Origin: Streptomyces sp. SA15
Lineage (GTDB): Bacteria > Actinomycetota > Actinomycetes > Streptomycetales > Streptomycetaceae
Assembly (NCBI RefSeq): GCF_002291145.1
Contig: NZ_NTGE01000084.1
Coordinates: forward strand, 39,224-103,223
Length of the DNA: 64,000 nt
Direction of reading: 5' to 3'
This document shows positions 55,959 through 64,000 of this stretch, piece by piece (the stretch's first letter is position 1; every line of letters begins with the position of its first letter). Both the position numbers and the translations under genes were made by a program. The notes under the pieces are model-generated. The model was not told the origin of the DNA, ran no database searches, and saw only the letters and a program-made list of their open reading frames with translations.

Positions 55959-56591
55959 ATGAACAACTCCGTTGTGAACACCGCCCGGTTGCTGAGCGCC
56001 GGCCTACGGGCACTGCTCGTGTTGACCGTGCTCACAGGCATCCTGTATCCGCTGGCCGTCACAGGTGTGGCCCAAGCGCTCTTCGGCAACAAGGCGAACG
56101 GCTCGGAGGTCAAGGCCGAGGGCAAGGTCGTCGGTTCCTCGCTGATCGGTCAACAGGACTACAGCCTGGACTACTTCCAGCCCCGGCCCGCCAATGGCCT
56201 CGGTGAGAACCCGGTCAACACCCAGTACAAGCTGATCCTCTCCGGCGCCACGAACCGCTCCGCCGACAACCCCGAGCTCATCAAGTGGGTGAAGGAGGCG
56301 AAGGCCAAGGTCGTCAAGGAGAACTCCACGGCCGACTACAAGGTGAGGCCCTCCGAGGTCCCCGCCGACGCGGTCACCTCCTCCGGCTCGGGCCTGGACC
56401 CGAACATCTCCCCGGCGTACGCCGAACTCCAGGTCCACCGGGTCGCCGAGCGCAACGACCTGTCCGTCACGCAGGTCGAGAAGCTCGTCGAGGACCACAT
56501 CCAAGGCCGCACCCTCGGCTTCATGGGCGAGCCCCGGGTGAACCTCCTCGAACTCAACGTCGCGCTCAAGGAACTCGCGGCGAAGAGCTGA
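55959..56591 (+). CDS. kdpC: Potassium-transporting ATPase subunit KdpC
   Basis: This 210-residue protein has one N-terminal membrane helix (about 15-38, LLVLTVLTGILYPLAVTGVA) and a soluble domain with SLIGQQDYSLDYFQPRP, VTSSGSGLDPNISPAYAELQVHRVA and HIQGRTLGFMGEPRVNLLELN, all diagnostic. It acts as the catalytic chaperone of the KdpFABC complex. It begins 6 bp after the kdpB stop. Confidence 0.96.
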   Translation: MNNSVVNTARLLSAGLRALLVLTVLTGILYPLAVTGVAQALFGNKANGSEVKAEGKVVGSSLIGQQDYSLDYFQPRPANGLGENPVNTQYKLILSGATNRSADNPELIKWVKEAKAKVVKENSTADYKVRPSEVPADAVTSSGSGLDPNISPAYAELQVHRVAERNDLSVTQVEKLVEDHIQGRTLGFMGEPRVNLLELNVALKELAAKS

Positions 56592-56613
56592 TGGCGTTAC
56601 CCGACCCACGAGG

Positions 56614-56651
56614 CAGCCGGCGGCCCGGAGCACACTCCACGTCCGCCGGCT
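56614..56651 (+). terminator. Weak hairpin between kdpC and kdpE
   Basis: AGCCGGCGG (56614-56622) and its complement (56643-56651) form a 9-bp stem with a 20-nt loop in the 124-bp kdpC-kdpE gap. It may attenuate rather than fully stop transcription. A short frame at 56591-56719 looks spurious. In many operons kdpD lies in this gap; here nothing of it is present. Confidence 0.4.
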
Positions 56652-56715
56652 CCCGCCGCCGGCAAGCCGGTGGTGATCTCTTCGGCCCCGCGCACGACAG
56701 GAAAGGCGCACACCG

Positions 56716-57399
56716 ATGACTCGGGTGCTGGTCGTGGAAGACGACCCCCAGCTCGTACGAGCCCTCGTGATCAACCTGCAGGCCCGCCACTACGGAGTGG
56801 ACGCGGTGCCCGACGGCGCCACCGCGCTCCGCCTCGCCGCCGCACGCCGGCCGGATGTCGTGCTGCTCGACCTGGGCCTGCCCGACATGGACGGGGTCGA
56901 CGTCATCATGGGCCTGCGCGGCTGGACCCGCGTACCGGTCCTCGTCCTGTCCGCGCGCCGCGCCTCGGACGAGAAGGTCGCCGCCCTCGACGCGGGCGCC
57001 GACGACTACATCACCAAACCGTTCAGCATGGACGAACTCATGGCCCGGCTGCGGGCCGCCGTCCGCCGCACCGAGGACGTGCCGCTCGCTCCCGAGACAA
57101 CCCTGGTCGAGACGGACGACTTCACCATCGACCTCCTCGCCAAGAAGGCCTCCCGCGCGGGCCACGACATCCGGCTCACCCCGACCGAATGGCACCTGCT
57201 GGAGATCCTGGTCACCAATCCGGGCCGCCTGGTCACCCAGAAGCAGCTCCTGCACGAGGTGTGGGGAGTCACCCAGGGCAACAAGACCAACTACCTGCGG
57301 GTGTACATGGCCCAGCTCCGCCGCAAACTCGAGGCGGATCCTTCCCACCCCCGCCATCTGATCACCGAGCCCGGCATGGGCTACCGCTTCGAGGGATGA
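56716..57399 (+). CDS. kdpE: Response regulator KdpE
   Basis: This 227-residue OmpR/PhoB-type regulator has a receiver domain (1-120) with acidic pocket EDD, phospho-acceptor Asp in VVLLDLGLPD near residue 52 and Lys in YITKPFS. The winged-helix DNA-binding domain (130-227) has RLTPTEWHLLEIL, LLHEVWG, RVYMAQLRRKLE and GMGYRFEG. It activates the kdp genes when K+ or turgor is low. The sensor KdpD that should phosphorylate it survives only as a fragment immediately downstream. AGGAAAGG precedes the ATG. Confidence 0.93.
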   Translation: MTRVLVVEDDPQLVRALVINLQARHYGVDAVPDGATALRLAAARRPDVVLLDLGLPDMDGVDVIMGLRGWTRVPVLVLSARRASDEKVAALDAGADDYITKPFSMDELMARLRAAVRRTEDVPLAPETTLVETDDFTIDLLAKKASRAGHDIRLTPTEWHLLEILVTNPGRLVTQKQLLHEVWGVTQGNKTNYLRVYMAQLRRKLEADPSHPRHLITEPGMGYRFEG

Positions 57400-57400
57400 C

Positions 57401-57550
57401 ATGACACGCGGAAAGCTCCGGATCTACCTCGGCGCGGCACCGGGCGTCGGCAAGACGTATGCGATGCCGTCCGAGGCGCATCGCTGGTACGACGTCTCGG
57501 TCTGCGGGGCGGACGCTGACCGGCTCCCGTCCGGCCCGCCGGAAAAGTGA
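57401..57550 (+). pseudogene. kdpD: N-terminal remnant of sensor kinase gene kdpD
   Basis: Starting 2 bp after kdpE, the first 28 codons read RGKLRIYLGAAPGVGKTYAM, with key Walker A GAAPGVGKT, then SEAHR, identical in kind to the start of KdpD. The sequence then diverges into an unrelated 21-residue tail and stops at codon 50. A complete KdpD is 800-900 residues. The remaining coding DNA has been deleted and replaced by the LacI-controlled locus, whose operator begins 7 bp after this stop. Confidence 0.88.
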
Positions 57551-57553
57551 TGG

Positions 57554-57582
57554 TTGTGCAAAACGTTTTGCATGCCTAGCTT
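57554..57582 (+). promoter_or_regulatory. Predicted leaderless promoter of the amidohydrolase gene
   Basis: TTGTGC (57554-57559) and TAGCTT (57577-57582) have an ideal 17-bp spacer, and the ATG at 57590 follows after 7 bp. No ribosome site precedes the ATG, so a leaderless message is expected. The LacI operator fills the spacer. Confidence 0.6.
57557..57572. promoter_or_regulatory. LacI-family operator
   Basis: TGCAAAACGTTTTGCA is a perfect 16-bp palindrome with the central CG typical of LacI/GalR operators. It covers the -35/-10 spacer and so should repress when bound. A LacI regulator is encoded by the second gene of the unit. Confidence 0.85.
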
Positions 57583-57589
57583 GTGCGCC

Positions 57590-58954
57590 ATGAGCGAGAC
57601 AGCGCCCGCCGCGTCGGGCGGCCTTGTGGTGACCGGATGCGACGTGCTGCGCGTTCCGGTGGACGGCGAGTGCGAGATCCTCGCCGCGCACGACATCGTC
57701 GTCGCGGACGGCCGTATCCAGGAGGTACGGCCGACCGGCACCGCGCGTCCGGACGACGCCGCCGAGGTGATCGACGGCCGGGGCCTGATCGCCGTACCGG
57801 GCCTGGTCAACGCGCACACGCACAGCCCGATGGTGCTGATGCGCGGCGCGGCCGAGGACGTGCCGGTCGAGGGCTGGTTCAACGACCGCGTATGGCCGAT
57901 GGAGAGCAACCTCACCCCCGCCGACGTACGCGCCGGCGCCCTGCTGGCCTGTGCCGAGATGATCCGCTCCGGGGTCACCACCTTCGCCGACCACTACTTC
58001 TTCCCCGAGCAGATCGCAGAGGCGGTCGCCGGTACCGGGCTGCGGGCCGACATCGCGCCCACCTACTTCAGCAGCCACGGCCAGGAGGCACGGGAAGCCA
58101 CCGTGCACTTCGCGGAGACCTGGCACGGTGCGGCCGAGGGCCGAGTCACCGTCTCGCTCGGGCCGCACGCCCCGTACACCGTCGACGACACGGACCTGAG
58201 GTCCCTGTCCGGACATGCCCGGCGGCTCGGACTGCGCCTGCACATCCACGCCGCCGAGCACCTGGAACAGACCGAGTCGAGCCTCGAGCGGCGCGGCAGC
58301 ACACCGATCCGTGTGCTGTACGAGACCGGGGTCCTGGAGGCGGGTGCCCTCATCGCCCACGGCTGCGGCATCGTCGAGCAGGACCTGCCCCTGTTGGCCG
58401 AGCACGCCGAACGGACCGCCGTGGCCTGCTGTCCCAAGGTCTACCTCAAGCACGCGCTGTCCCCGCTCACCCCCGTCCGGGAGTTGCTCGACGCCGGAGT
58501 GACGGTCGCGGTCGGCACTGACGGCGCCGCCGGACACAACACGCTCGACATCTGGGAGGCGCTCCGGCTGGTCGCCCTGACCCAGAAGCAGGCGGTGCGG
58601 GACGCCACCTGGATGACCGTCTCCGACACCCTGCGCCTGGCGACGCGCGGCGGGGCCCGCGCCCTCGGCCTGGCCGACCGGATCGGGGCGCTGGAGCCGG
58701 GCCTGCGCGCCGACATCGTCCTGACCGACCTGTCCGGCCTGCACTGCCGCCCGTTGCACGATCCGCGCGCGGCTCTCGTCTACAGCGCACGCGCCAGTGA
58801 TGTCCGTACGGTGATCGTCGACGGCCGTGTCCTGATGCGCGACGGCCGGCTGCTCACCGTGGACGAGTCCGCTCTCCTCGAGGAGGCCGACGCCCGCGTG
58901 GCCCGGATCCTCGACACCTCCCACGGAAGAGCGGTGCAGCACTATGACCCGTGA
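57590..58954 (+). CDS. Amidohydrolase (TRZ/ATZ cytosine/purine deaminase type)
   Basis: This 454-residue metal-dependent amidohydrolase has the first metal motif PGLVNAHTHSPMVLMRG near residue 70, FADHYFFPEQ, LGPHAPYTV, HIHAAEHLEQTESS near 225, IAHGCGIVEQDLPLL and VAVGTDGAAGHNTLDIWEALR near 305. This set resembles S-adenosylhomocysteine, guanine or 8-oxoguanine-type deaminases. With the nucleoside-type ABC transporter downstream, purine or nucleoside deamination is the likely role. The ATG at 57590 fits the leaderless promoter; the longer start at 57554 lies inside the operator and is rejected. Confidence 0.85.
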   Translation: MSETAPAASGGLVVTGCDVLRVPVDGECEILAAHDIVVADGRIQEVRPTGTARPDDAAEVIDGRGLIAVPGLVNAHTHSPMVLMRGAAEDVPVEGWFNDRVWPMESNLTPADVRAGALLACAEMIRSGVTTFADHYFFPEQIAEAVAGTGLRADIAPTYFSSHGQEAREATVHFAETWHGAAEGRVTVSLGPHAPYTVDDTDLRSLSGHARRLGLRLHIHAAEHLEQTESSLERRGSTPIRVLYETGVLEAGALIAHGCGIVEQDLPLLAEHAERTAVACCPKVYLKHALSPLTPVRELLDAGVTVAVGTDGAAGHNTLDIWEALRLVALTQKQAVRDATWMTVSDTLRLATRGGARALGLADRIGALEPGLRADIVLTDLSGLHCRPLHDPRAALVYSARASDVRTVIVDGRVLMRDGRLLTVDESALLEEADARVARILDTSHGRAVQHYDP

Positions 58955-59996
58955 GCCGTACGGGAGCGGCACCACCGGCGATCGCCCGGCGGTGCGCAGG
59001 CCCGCCTCCATCAAGGACGTGGCCGCCGCCGCGGGGGTCAGCCCCACCACCGTCTCCCACGTCCTCAGCGGCAACCGGCCGGTCAACGAGGAGACCGCCG
59101 CCCGCGTCCGCGGCGTCGTCAACCGGCTCGGCTACGTCCCGGCCTCGCTGGCCCGCAGCCTCCAGGCCGGCTCCACCTCCGTCATCGGCCTGCTCATCCC
59201 CGACATCAGCAACACCTTCTTCGCCGAACTCGCCAAGGGCGCCGAGGACGCCGCCCACGACCTGGGCTACGGCCTGATCCTGTGCAACACCGAGTTCGAC
59301 GCCGACCGCGAGGACCGCTACCTCGGCATGATCCGCAGCCGGTTCATCGACGGCATGGTGTACGCCTCGGGGTCCCCGCCGTCGCGCCGGCGGCTGGAGG
59401 CCCTGATGGGCAAGTTCCCCATCGCGCTCGCCGACGAGGAGGTCGAGGGCCTCGAAGGCGCCCTCATCGCCACCGCCGACCACGAGGCGGGCGGCCGCCT
59501 GGTCGGCGAGCACCTGCGGGGACTCGGCCACCGCCGGGCGCTGATGCTGACCGGTCCGCGCGCGCTGAGGAGCAGCGCCGCCCGCGCGTCCGGCTTCGTA
59601 CGGGCTTTCCGCGGCCACGTCGTCGAACGCGTCGGCGACTTCAAGGAGGCCTCCGGCCACCGCCTCGTCGCCCAACTCCTGGGGGACGGCGACCTGGACT
59701 GCACGGCCGTCTTCGCGGCCAACGACCTGATGGCCTTCGGCGCCCTCACCGCCCTCAAAGAGGCCGGACTCTCGGTCCCCGCGGACGTCTCCGTGGTCGG
59801 CTTCGACGACATCCGGGCCGCCTCCCAGATCAGCCCGCCCCTGACCACCGTCCACCAGCCCGCCTACGACGTGGGCCGCACCGCCACCGCACAACTCCTC
59901 CAGTACGTCTGCCGGGGCGAGGTCCCACCGGCCTCCCGGCACACCCTCCCCGTCGAACTCAAGGTGCGCGGCAGTACGGCCCCGCCCGCCCACTGA
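58944..59996 (+). CDS. LacI-family transcriptional regulator
   Basis: This 350-residue protein has an N-terminal LacI helix-turn-helix at about 20-75 ([34 protein letters not shown], hinge [14 protein letters not shown]) and a periplasmic-binding-protein-like effector domain (about 80-340). It overlaps the amidohydrolase gene by 11 bp and is thus likely in the same transcript, giving autoregulation through the palindrome at 57557. The second site at 60860 would extend control to the transporter. The effector is presumably a purine, nucleoside or breakdown product. Confidence 0.93.
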   Translation: MTREPYGSGTTGDRPAVRRPASIKDVAAAAGVSPTTVSHVLSGNRPVNEETAARVRGVVNRLGYVPASLARSLQAGSTSVIGLLIPDISNTFFAELAKGAEDAAHDLGYGLILCNTEFDADREDRYLGMIRSRFIDGMVYASGSPPSRRRLEALMGKFPIALADEEVEGLEGALIATADHEAGGRLVGEHLRGLGHRRALMLTGPRALRSSAARASGFVRAFRGHVVERVGDFKEASGHRLVAQLLGDGDLDCTAVFAANDLMAFGALTALKEAGLSVPADVSVVGFDDIRAASQISPPLTTVHQPAYDVGRTATAQLLQYVCRGEVPPASRHTLPVELKVRGSTAPPAH

Positions 59997-60075
59997 GCCC
60001 CTCCCACCTGCCGCACCGGGCGCGGTGCCGCGCTGCCCCGATGCCCGAATCCCCGTCCAGGAAAGGCGATTCACC

Positions 60076-60819
60076 ATGCCCAGAGTCCTCGTCGTCGGCG
60101 AGTCCTGGTTCACGTACACGGTCCACCAGAAGGGCTTCGACGCCTTCCACACCTCCGAGTACACCGAGGGAGGCGGCGTCTTCCTCCAGGCGCTGCGCTC
60201 GCGCGGCCACGAGGTGACGTACGTCCCCGCGCACGAGATCCCCACCCGGGTCCCGGACTCCGCCGACGGTTTCGACGCCTACGACGTCGTGGTCATCAGC
60301 GACGTCGGCGCCAACAGCTTCCAACTGCCGCCGCAGACCTTCGGCGCGTCCGTTCCCTGCGCCGACCGTTCCGAGCTGGTGCGGGCCTTCGTCGAGCGGG
60401 GCGGCGGGGTGCTGATGATCGGCGGCTATCTGACCTTCAGCGGCATCGACGGCCGCGCACGCTGGGGGCGCACACCGCTGGCCGAGGCCCTGCCGGTGGT
60501 GATGGCCGACCGGGACGACCGGGTCGAGCTCCCGGCCGGTGCCGTGCCCGAAGCGGTGTCCGACCACGCGGTCGTACGAGGGCTGGAGCGGCACTGGCCC
60601 GCGCTGCTCGGCCTCAACGAGGTCGCCGTACGGCCGGAGGCGTCGCTGCTGGCCGAGTGCGCCGGGCATCCGCTGCTCGTCGTCGGCGGGCACGGCGCGG
60701 GCCGGTCGGCGGCGTTCACCTCCGATGTGGCGCCGCACTGGGCCCCGCCGCCGTTCCTGGCCTGGGACGGATACGCGCAGCTGTGGGACCGGCTGGTGCG
60801 CTGGCTCGCCGGTGTCTGA
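60076..60819 (+). CDS. Glutamine-amidotransferase-like (class I GATase fold) protein
   Basis: This 247-residue cytosolic protein has a flavodoxin-like start (PRVLVVGESWFTYTVHQKGF), a DVVVISDVGANSF strand, FVERGGGVLMIGGYLTFSGIDG where GATases have the nucleophile elbow, and a late LLVVGGHGAGRSAAFTSDVAPHWAP. The elbow has no Cys, so ammonia production from glutamine is doubtful; it may be a ThuA-like or hydrolase relative. GGAAAGG precedes the ATG. Its place between the regulator and the transporter suggests work on the same substrate. Confidence 0.7.
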   Translation: MPRVLVVGESWFTYTVHQKGFDAFHTSEYTEGGGVFLQALRSRGHEVTYVPAHEIPTRVPDSADGFDAYDVVVISDVGANSFQLPPQTFGASVPCADRSELVRAFVERGGGVLMIGGYLTFSGIDGRARWGRTPLAEALPVVMADRDDRVELPAGAVPEAVSDHAVVRGLERHWPALLGLNEVAVRPEASLLAECAGHPLLVVGGHGAGRSAAFTSDVAPHWAPPPFLAWDGYAQLWDRLVRWLAGV

Positions 60820-60859
60820 ATTTCTCCCTGCGGAAATCAAACAGAAACCGGGCGGCGTA

Positions 60860-60875
60860 GCCAAATCGTTTTGCA
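60860..60875. promoter_or_regulatory. Second LacI-type operator, upstream of the BMP lipoprotein gene
   Basis: GCCAAATCGTTTTGCA matches the 57557 palindrome closely in its right half (CGTTTTGCA) and less so in the left. It lies 64 bp upstream of the lipoprotein start. Confidence 0.7.
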
Positions 60876-60939
60876 CTTCCTACTGTCAACGCAATCACTC
60901 ACCCCATACCGGCCAATGCGCATGATCAGGAGACGGACG

Positions 60940-62034
60940 ATGAGACACGGAAAAGGCGCCGCGGTCGCGGCAGTGGCGGGAATGCTCGTACTCGCCGCAT
61001 GTGGAGGATCGGACGGGGATTCCGGTACGACGGGATCCTCCGGCAAGCCCCGCATCAAACTGGTGGTCAATGGCGGCCTCGGCGACAAGTCGTTCTTCGA
61101 CTCCGCCTACGCGGGACTGAAGCGGGCCGAGAAGGATCTCGGCTACGAACTGAAGGTGGTCGAACTCGGCTCCGACCGCACCAAGTGGGAGCCCGGCTTC
61201 GAGGACGCCGCCGCGGCCGGCGACTACGACATCCTCGCCGCCGGCACCTTCGAGGTCACCGACTACATCGGCGAACTCGCCCCGCAGTACCCGGACAAGA
61301 AGTTCTGGGTCTTCGACGCCCCGGTGGACTACAGCGGCAAGAACGGCACCTGTTCCGACAAGTGCGAGAACGTCTACTCCGTGACCTTCAAGCAGAACGA
61401 GGGCGGATATCTCGCCGGATTCCTCGCCGAGAAGCTGGTCGCCGGAAAAGCGCTGAAGGGCGCCGAATCCCTCAAGAAGGTCGGCGTCATGGGCGGCGTG
61501 AAGACCCCGCTCATCGAGGACTTCGTCGTCGGATTCAAGGCCGGTTTCACGGCGGCCGGCGGTAGCGGCTCCGATGTGCTCGTGCAGTACGTGGGCGGCG
61601 ACAAGCCCTTCGGCGACCCGGCCAGGGGCAAGGAGATCTCCACCGCGATGTACGGCCAGGGCGCCGCCCTGGTCTGGCCGGTCGCCGGGCTCTCCGGGCT
61701 CGGCACCTTCGAGTCCGCGGTCGCCGCCCAGCGCTACACCTTCGGCGTCGACTCCGACCAGTACCAGACCCTCACCGACCAGGCACAGAAGAACACCGTG
61801 GTCACCTCCATCCTCAAAAACGTCGGCAACGCGCTCTACAAGGCGGCGCAGGACGACCAGAAGGACTCCCTGAAGTACGGCGCCGTCTCCACGGTCGGCC
61901 TCTCCGAGGACGCGGTGGGCTACGTGAACGACGACCACTTCGCGCAGCTCGTACCGGCGAAGATCCGTACCGAACTCGAGGCGGCCGCCGGCAGGGTGAA
62001 GTCCGGCTCCGTCAAGGTCCCCAGCGCCCTGTAG
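60940..62034 (+). CDS. BMP/PnrA-family substrate-binding lipoprotein
   Basis: This 364-residue extracytoplasmic solute-binding lipoprotein has a lipobox MLVLAACGG (lipid Cys near residue 22). Its BMP domain includes VVNGGLGDKSFFDSAYAGLKRAEKDLG, YDILAAGTFEVTDYI, FKQNEGGYLAGFLAEKL, VGVMGGVKTPLIEDFVVGFKAG and GVDSDQYQT. BMP proteins bind purine nucleosides in well-studied cases. ATG 60940 follows AGGAG by eight bases. It is the binding component for the ATPase and permease that follow. Confidence 0.92.
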   Translation: MRHGKGAAVAAVAGMLVLAACGGSDGDSGTTGSSGKPRIKLVVNGGLGDKSFFDSAYAGLKRAEKDLGYELKVVELGSDRTKWEPGFEDAAAAGDYDILAAGTFEVTDYIGELAPQYPDKKFWVFDAPVDYSGKNGTCSDKCENVYSVTFKQNEGGYLAGFLAEKLVAGKALKGAESLKKVGVMGGVKTPLIEDFVVGFKAGFTAAGGSGSDVLVQYVGGDKPFGDPARGKEISTAMYGQGAALVWPVAGLSGLGTFESAVAAQRYTFGVDSDQYQTLTDQAQKNTVVTSILKNVGNALYKAAQDDQKDSLKYGAVSTVGLSEDAVGYVNDDHFAQLVPAKIRTELEAAAGRVKSGSVKVPSAL

Positions 62035-62070
62035 CCGAACCATCCGAACCATCCGAACCATCCGAACCAG
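62035..62070. repeat. 9-bp tandem repeat just upstream of the ABC ATPase gene
   Basis: Three perfect CCGAACCAT units plus CCGAACCAG fill the gap between the lipoprotein stop and the ATPase start, leaving no ribosome site. Confidence 0.95.
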
Positions 62071-62087
62071 CCGAAATGGTCCCGACG

Positions 62088-63677
62088 ATGAACGAGTCAT
62101 GGCACAAGGCCGGTCCGGCCGTCGCCGCCCGCGCGGTGACCAAGACCTATGGCAACGGTGTGCGTGCGGTCCGCGGTGTGGACCTGGAGGTCCCGCCGGG
62201 TGAGATCCGGGCGGTGGTGGGCGAGAACGGCGCGGGCAAGTCCACGCTGATGAAGCTCTTCTACGGGCTCGAACAGCCGAGTTCGGGCGAGATCCTGATC
62301 GGCGGACGCCCCCGCGTGCTGCGCGGCCCGGCCTCGGCGATCGGGCTCGGCGTGGGCATGGTGCACCAGAACCTGATGCTGGTGCCGTCCTTCACGATCG
62401 CCCAGAACGTCGTCCTCGGCGTCGAGCCGGGCCGCCGCGGCCTCGTCGACACCAAGGCGGCCGTCGAGACCACGGCCCGGCTCGCCGAGGAGTCCGGACT
62501 CGCCGTCGACCCCAGGGCCCGCGTCGAGGAGGTGTCGGTCGGCATGCGCCAGCGCACCGAGATCCTCAAGGCGCTCCACCGCAGGGCGAAGGTGCTGATC
62601 CTCGACGAACCGACCGCCGTCCTCACCCCGCAGGAGACCGAGGATCTCTTCGCCGCCGTACGACGGCTGCGCGACGGCGGGATGACCGTGCTGTTCATCT
62701 CCCACAAGCTGCGTGAAGTACGCGAGATCAGCGACACCGTGAGTGTGATGCGGGCCGGTTCGCTGGTCGGAACCGTCGCCACCGCCGACGCCACCGAGCA
62801 TTCGCTCGCCGCGATGATGGTCGGCCGGGACCTCACCCTCGACGTGGACCGCGCTCCCGCCCGTCCCACGGACGTCACCCTGCGCGTACGGAACCTGCGT
62901 TACACGGCGCCCACCGGACAGTCCCTGCACGACCTCGCCTTCGACGTCGCCGCAGGGGAGATCGTCGGCGTGGCCGGCATCGAGGGCAACGGACAGAGCG
63001 AACTCGCCGAGATCCTCGCCGGGTTGCGCCGCCTGACCGCGGGCACCATTCATGTCGGCGGCACCGACACGGCCGGCCTCGACGTCGCGGGCCACCGCCG
63101 CGCGGGCATCGGCTACGTACCGGAGGACCGGCTGCACAACGGCACGGCCCTGGACGAGTCGATCGCCGACAACCTCGTCGTCGACCGGCACGACCGCCCG
63201 CCCCTCGCCCGACGCGGCGTCCTGCACCCGGGGGCCGTGCGCGCCCACGCCCAACAGCTGATCGACGACTACGCGATCCGCACCCCCGACCCGGCCGTCC
63301 CGGTCCGCGCCCTCTCCGGCGGCAACATGCAGAAAGTGATCGTCGCCCGTGAACTCTCCGCCGGGCCAAGGCTGTTGATCGCCTCCCACGTCACCCGCGG
63401 AGTGGACATCGGCGCCATGCGATTCATGTACGAGCGGCTGGTCGCCGCCCGGGACGCGGGCGCCGCCGTCCTGCTGATCTCGGCCGACCTCACCGAACTC
63501 CTCGCCCTCTCCGACCGGTTGCTCGTCCTCAAGGACGGCCGCCTGGTCGCCCGGTTCGACGACACCCAAGGCCTCACCGAGAAGCGGGTCGGGCTCTACA
63601 TGCTCGGCGTCGAACACCACCTCCGGGAGCACCTCACGGCAGGCCTCGACGACTCCGGAGAGACGCCCACCTCATGA
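62088..63677 (+). CDS. Nucleoside-type ABC transporter ATPase, two domains
   Basis: This protein of about 529 residues has two ABC domains. Domain 1 has Walker [10 protein letters not shown] near residue 47, [17 protein letters not shown] signature and Walker [14 protein letters not shown]. Domain 2 is the usual degenerate half, with GIEGNGQSE in place of Walker A, signature [15 protein letters not shown] and [12 protein letters not shown]. This fits the sugar/nucleoside (YufO/NupA-like) class that pairs with BMP lipoproteins. ATG 62088 or ATG 62076 may be used; neither has a ribosome site. It overlaps the permease gene by ATGA. Confidence 0.92.
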   Translation: MNESWHKAGPAVAARAVTKTYGNGVRAVRGVDLEVPPGEIRAVVGENGAGKSTLMKLFYGLEQPSSGEILIGGRPRVLRGPASAIGLGVGMVHQNLMLVPSFTIAQNVVLGVEPGRRGLVDTKAAVETTARLAEESGLAVDPRARVEEVSVGMRQRTEILKALHRRAKVLILDEPTAVLTPQETEDLFAAVRRLRDGGMTVLFISHKLREVREISDTVSVMRAGSLVGTVATADATEHSLAAMMVGRDLTLDVDRAPARPTDVTLRVRNLRYTAPTGQSLHDLAFDVAAGEIVGVAGIEGNGQSELAEILAGLRRLTAGTIHVGGTDTAGLDVAGHRRAGIGYVPEDRLHNGTALDESIADNLVVDRHDRPPLARRGVLHPGAVRAHAQQLIDDYAIRTPDPAVPVRALSGGNMQKVIVARELSAGPRLLIASHVTRGVDIGAMRFMYERLVAARDAGAAVLLISADLTELLALSDRLLVLKDGRLVARFDDTQGLTEKRVGLYMLGVEHHLREHLTAGLDDSGETPTS

Positions 63678-64000
63678 CCACCACCCTCATCGAGAGCGAG
63701 GACCGCCGCGCATACCGCGCGACCCGGCGCCGCGACCTCGCCGTCGACCTCAGCATGACCCTGGCCACCGTCCTGGCCGCCCTCGTCATCGGCTTCCTCG
63801 TGATACTCGCCACCGGGAAGAACCCGACAGCGGCGTACGAAGCCCTGCTCACCGGACCGCTGGAACGCTCCTTCCGGGTCGGCCGCTGGCTGGAGGACGC
63901 CACCACGCTCACGCTGCTCGGCCTGTCGGTGGCCATCCCCTTCCGGGCCCGCCAGATCAGCCTGGGCGCCGAAAGCCAGGTCTACGCCGGGGCGTTGGCG
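63674..64000 (+). CDS. Nucleoside-type ABC transporter permease, 3' end outside window
   Basis: The first 109 codons are present. A charged cytosolic start is followed by a membrane helix (about 29-47, LATVLAALVIGFLVILA) and the GKNPTAAYEALLTGPL segment, then ATTLTLLGLSVAIPFRARQISLGAESQ, with key residues SLGAE, typical of BMP-linked permeases. ATGA overlap with the ATPase gene. A second permease gene is expected beyond the window edge. Confidence 0.9.
   Translation, partial: MTTTLIESEDRRAYRATRRRDLAVDLSMTLATVLAALVIGFLVILATGKNPTAAYEALLTGPLERSFRVGRWLEDATTLTLLGLSVAIPFRARQISLGAESQVYAGALA

Noticed and set aside
56591..56719. Short frame overlapping the kdpC stop
   Set aside because: Arg/Gly-rich low-complexity product with no homology to KdpD or any kdp protein; it contains a hairpin.

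Overview
The window is about 72% GC with strong third-position GC bias. It has ATGA/GTGA-coupled operons, GTG starts, leaderless promoters and Streptomyces-type families (RmdA-like c-di-GMP enzyme, DUF574 methyltransferases, DUF5753 regulators, LysR, Tat substrates). I read it as a Streptomyces chromosome segment. The order lipoprotein / methyltransferase / RmdA / LysR / SdhCAB / OlsBA followed by EgtABCD resembles the SCO0930 to SCO0910 region of S. coelicolor from memory; this needs an alignment to confirm.

Layout. 1-5.8 kb is an envelope block: 3' end of a polysaccharide deacetylase, a class F sortase, two convergent paralogous secreted anchored proteins, a DUF4239 membrane protein, a Pro/Thr-rich protein and a repeat lipoprotein. 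6.1-9.1 kb is a methyltransferase coupled to a PAS-GGDEF-EAL enzyme. 9.2-15.4 kb holds a LysR regulator divergent from sdhCAB, then an OlsB/OlsA-like pair. 15.4-20.9 kb holds an LLM oxidoreductase, a 9 x 7-bp tandem repeat, an RlaP-like nucleotidyltransferase, a zinc-starvation pair (cysteine-free L32 and COG0523 GTPase) behind a Zur-like box, and a DUF485/acetate symporter pair. 21.3-26.6 kb holds a HAD phosphatase, dodecin and the egtABCD ergothioneine operon. 26.8-33.7 kb is patchier: a truncated PARG-type gene, repeats grown from the 3' end of a PemK-like toxin gene, flotillin with an NfeD-like partner, an amidase, an arabinofuranosidase and a decayed stretch.

33.7-41.3 kb holds a second, short aconitase and a dormancy/stress-type set (DUF2267, nicotinate phosphoribosyltransferase, DUF1876, site-2 protease with CBS domains, erythromycin-esterase-like protein). 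41.7-48.2 kb is an erosion zone with remnants of SDR, XRE, MBL-fold, MarR and MMPL genes among intact pirin, DoxX, LLM and TPR genes. 48.2-51.6 kb carries a degenerate membrane protein kinase, an XRE/DUF5753 regulator and a second DUF574 methyltransferase. 51.9-57.6 kb is the potassium operon: a 27-residue membrane peptide, kdpF, A, B, C and E, then a truncated kdpD. 57.5-64 kb is a LacI-controlled purine/nucleoside-type uptake and deamination locus (amidohydrolase, LacI, amidotransferase-like protein, BMP lipoprotein, ABC ATPase, permease) that runs off the end.

Most genes are ordinary housekeeping or accessory genes. The best leads are the peptide coupled to KdpF with loss of KdpD; the rearrangement scars (a 13-bp sequence shared between an 18-bp inverted repeat and the SDR break point, and the PemK-tail repeats in the truncated PARG gene); the sortase F with two paralogous anchored proteins; and the membrane pseudokinase. 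No tRNA, rRNA, CRISPR array or intact IS element was seen.
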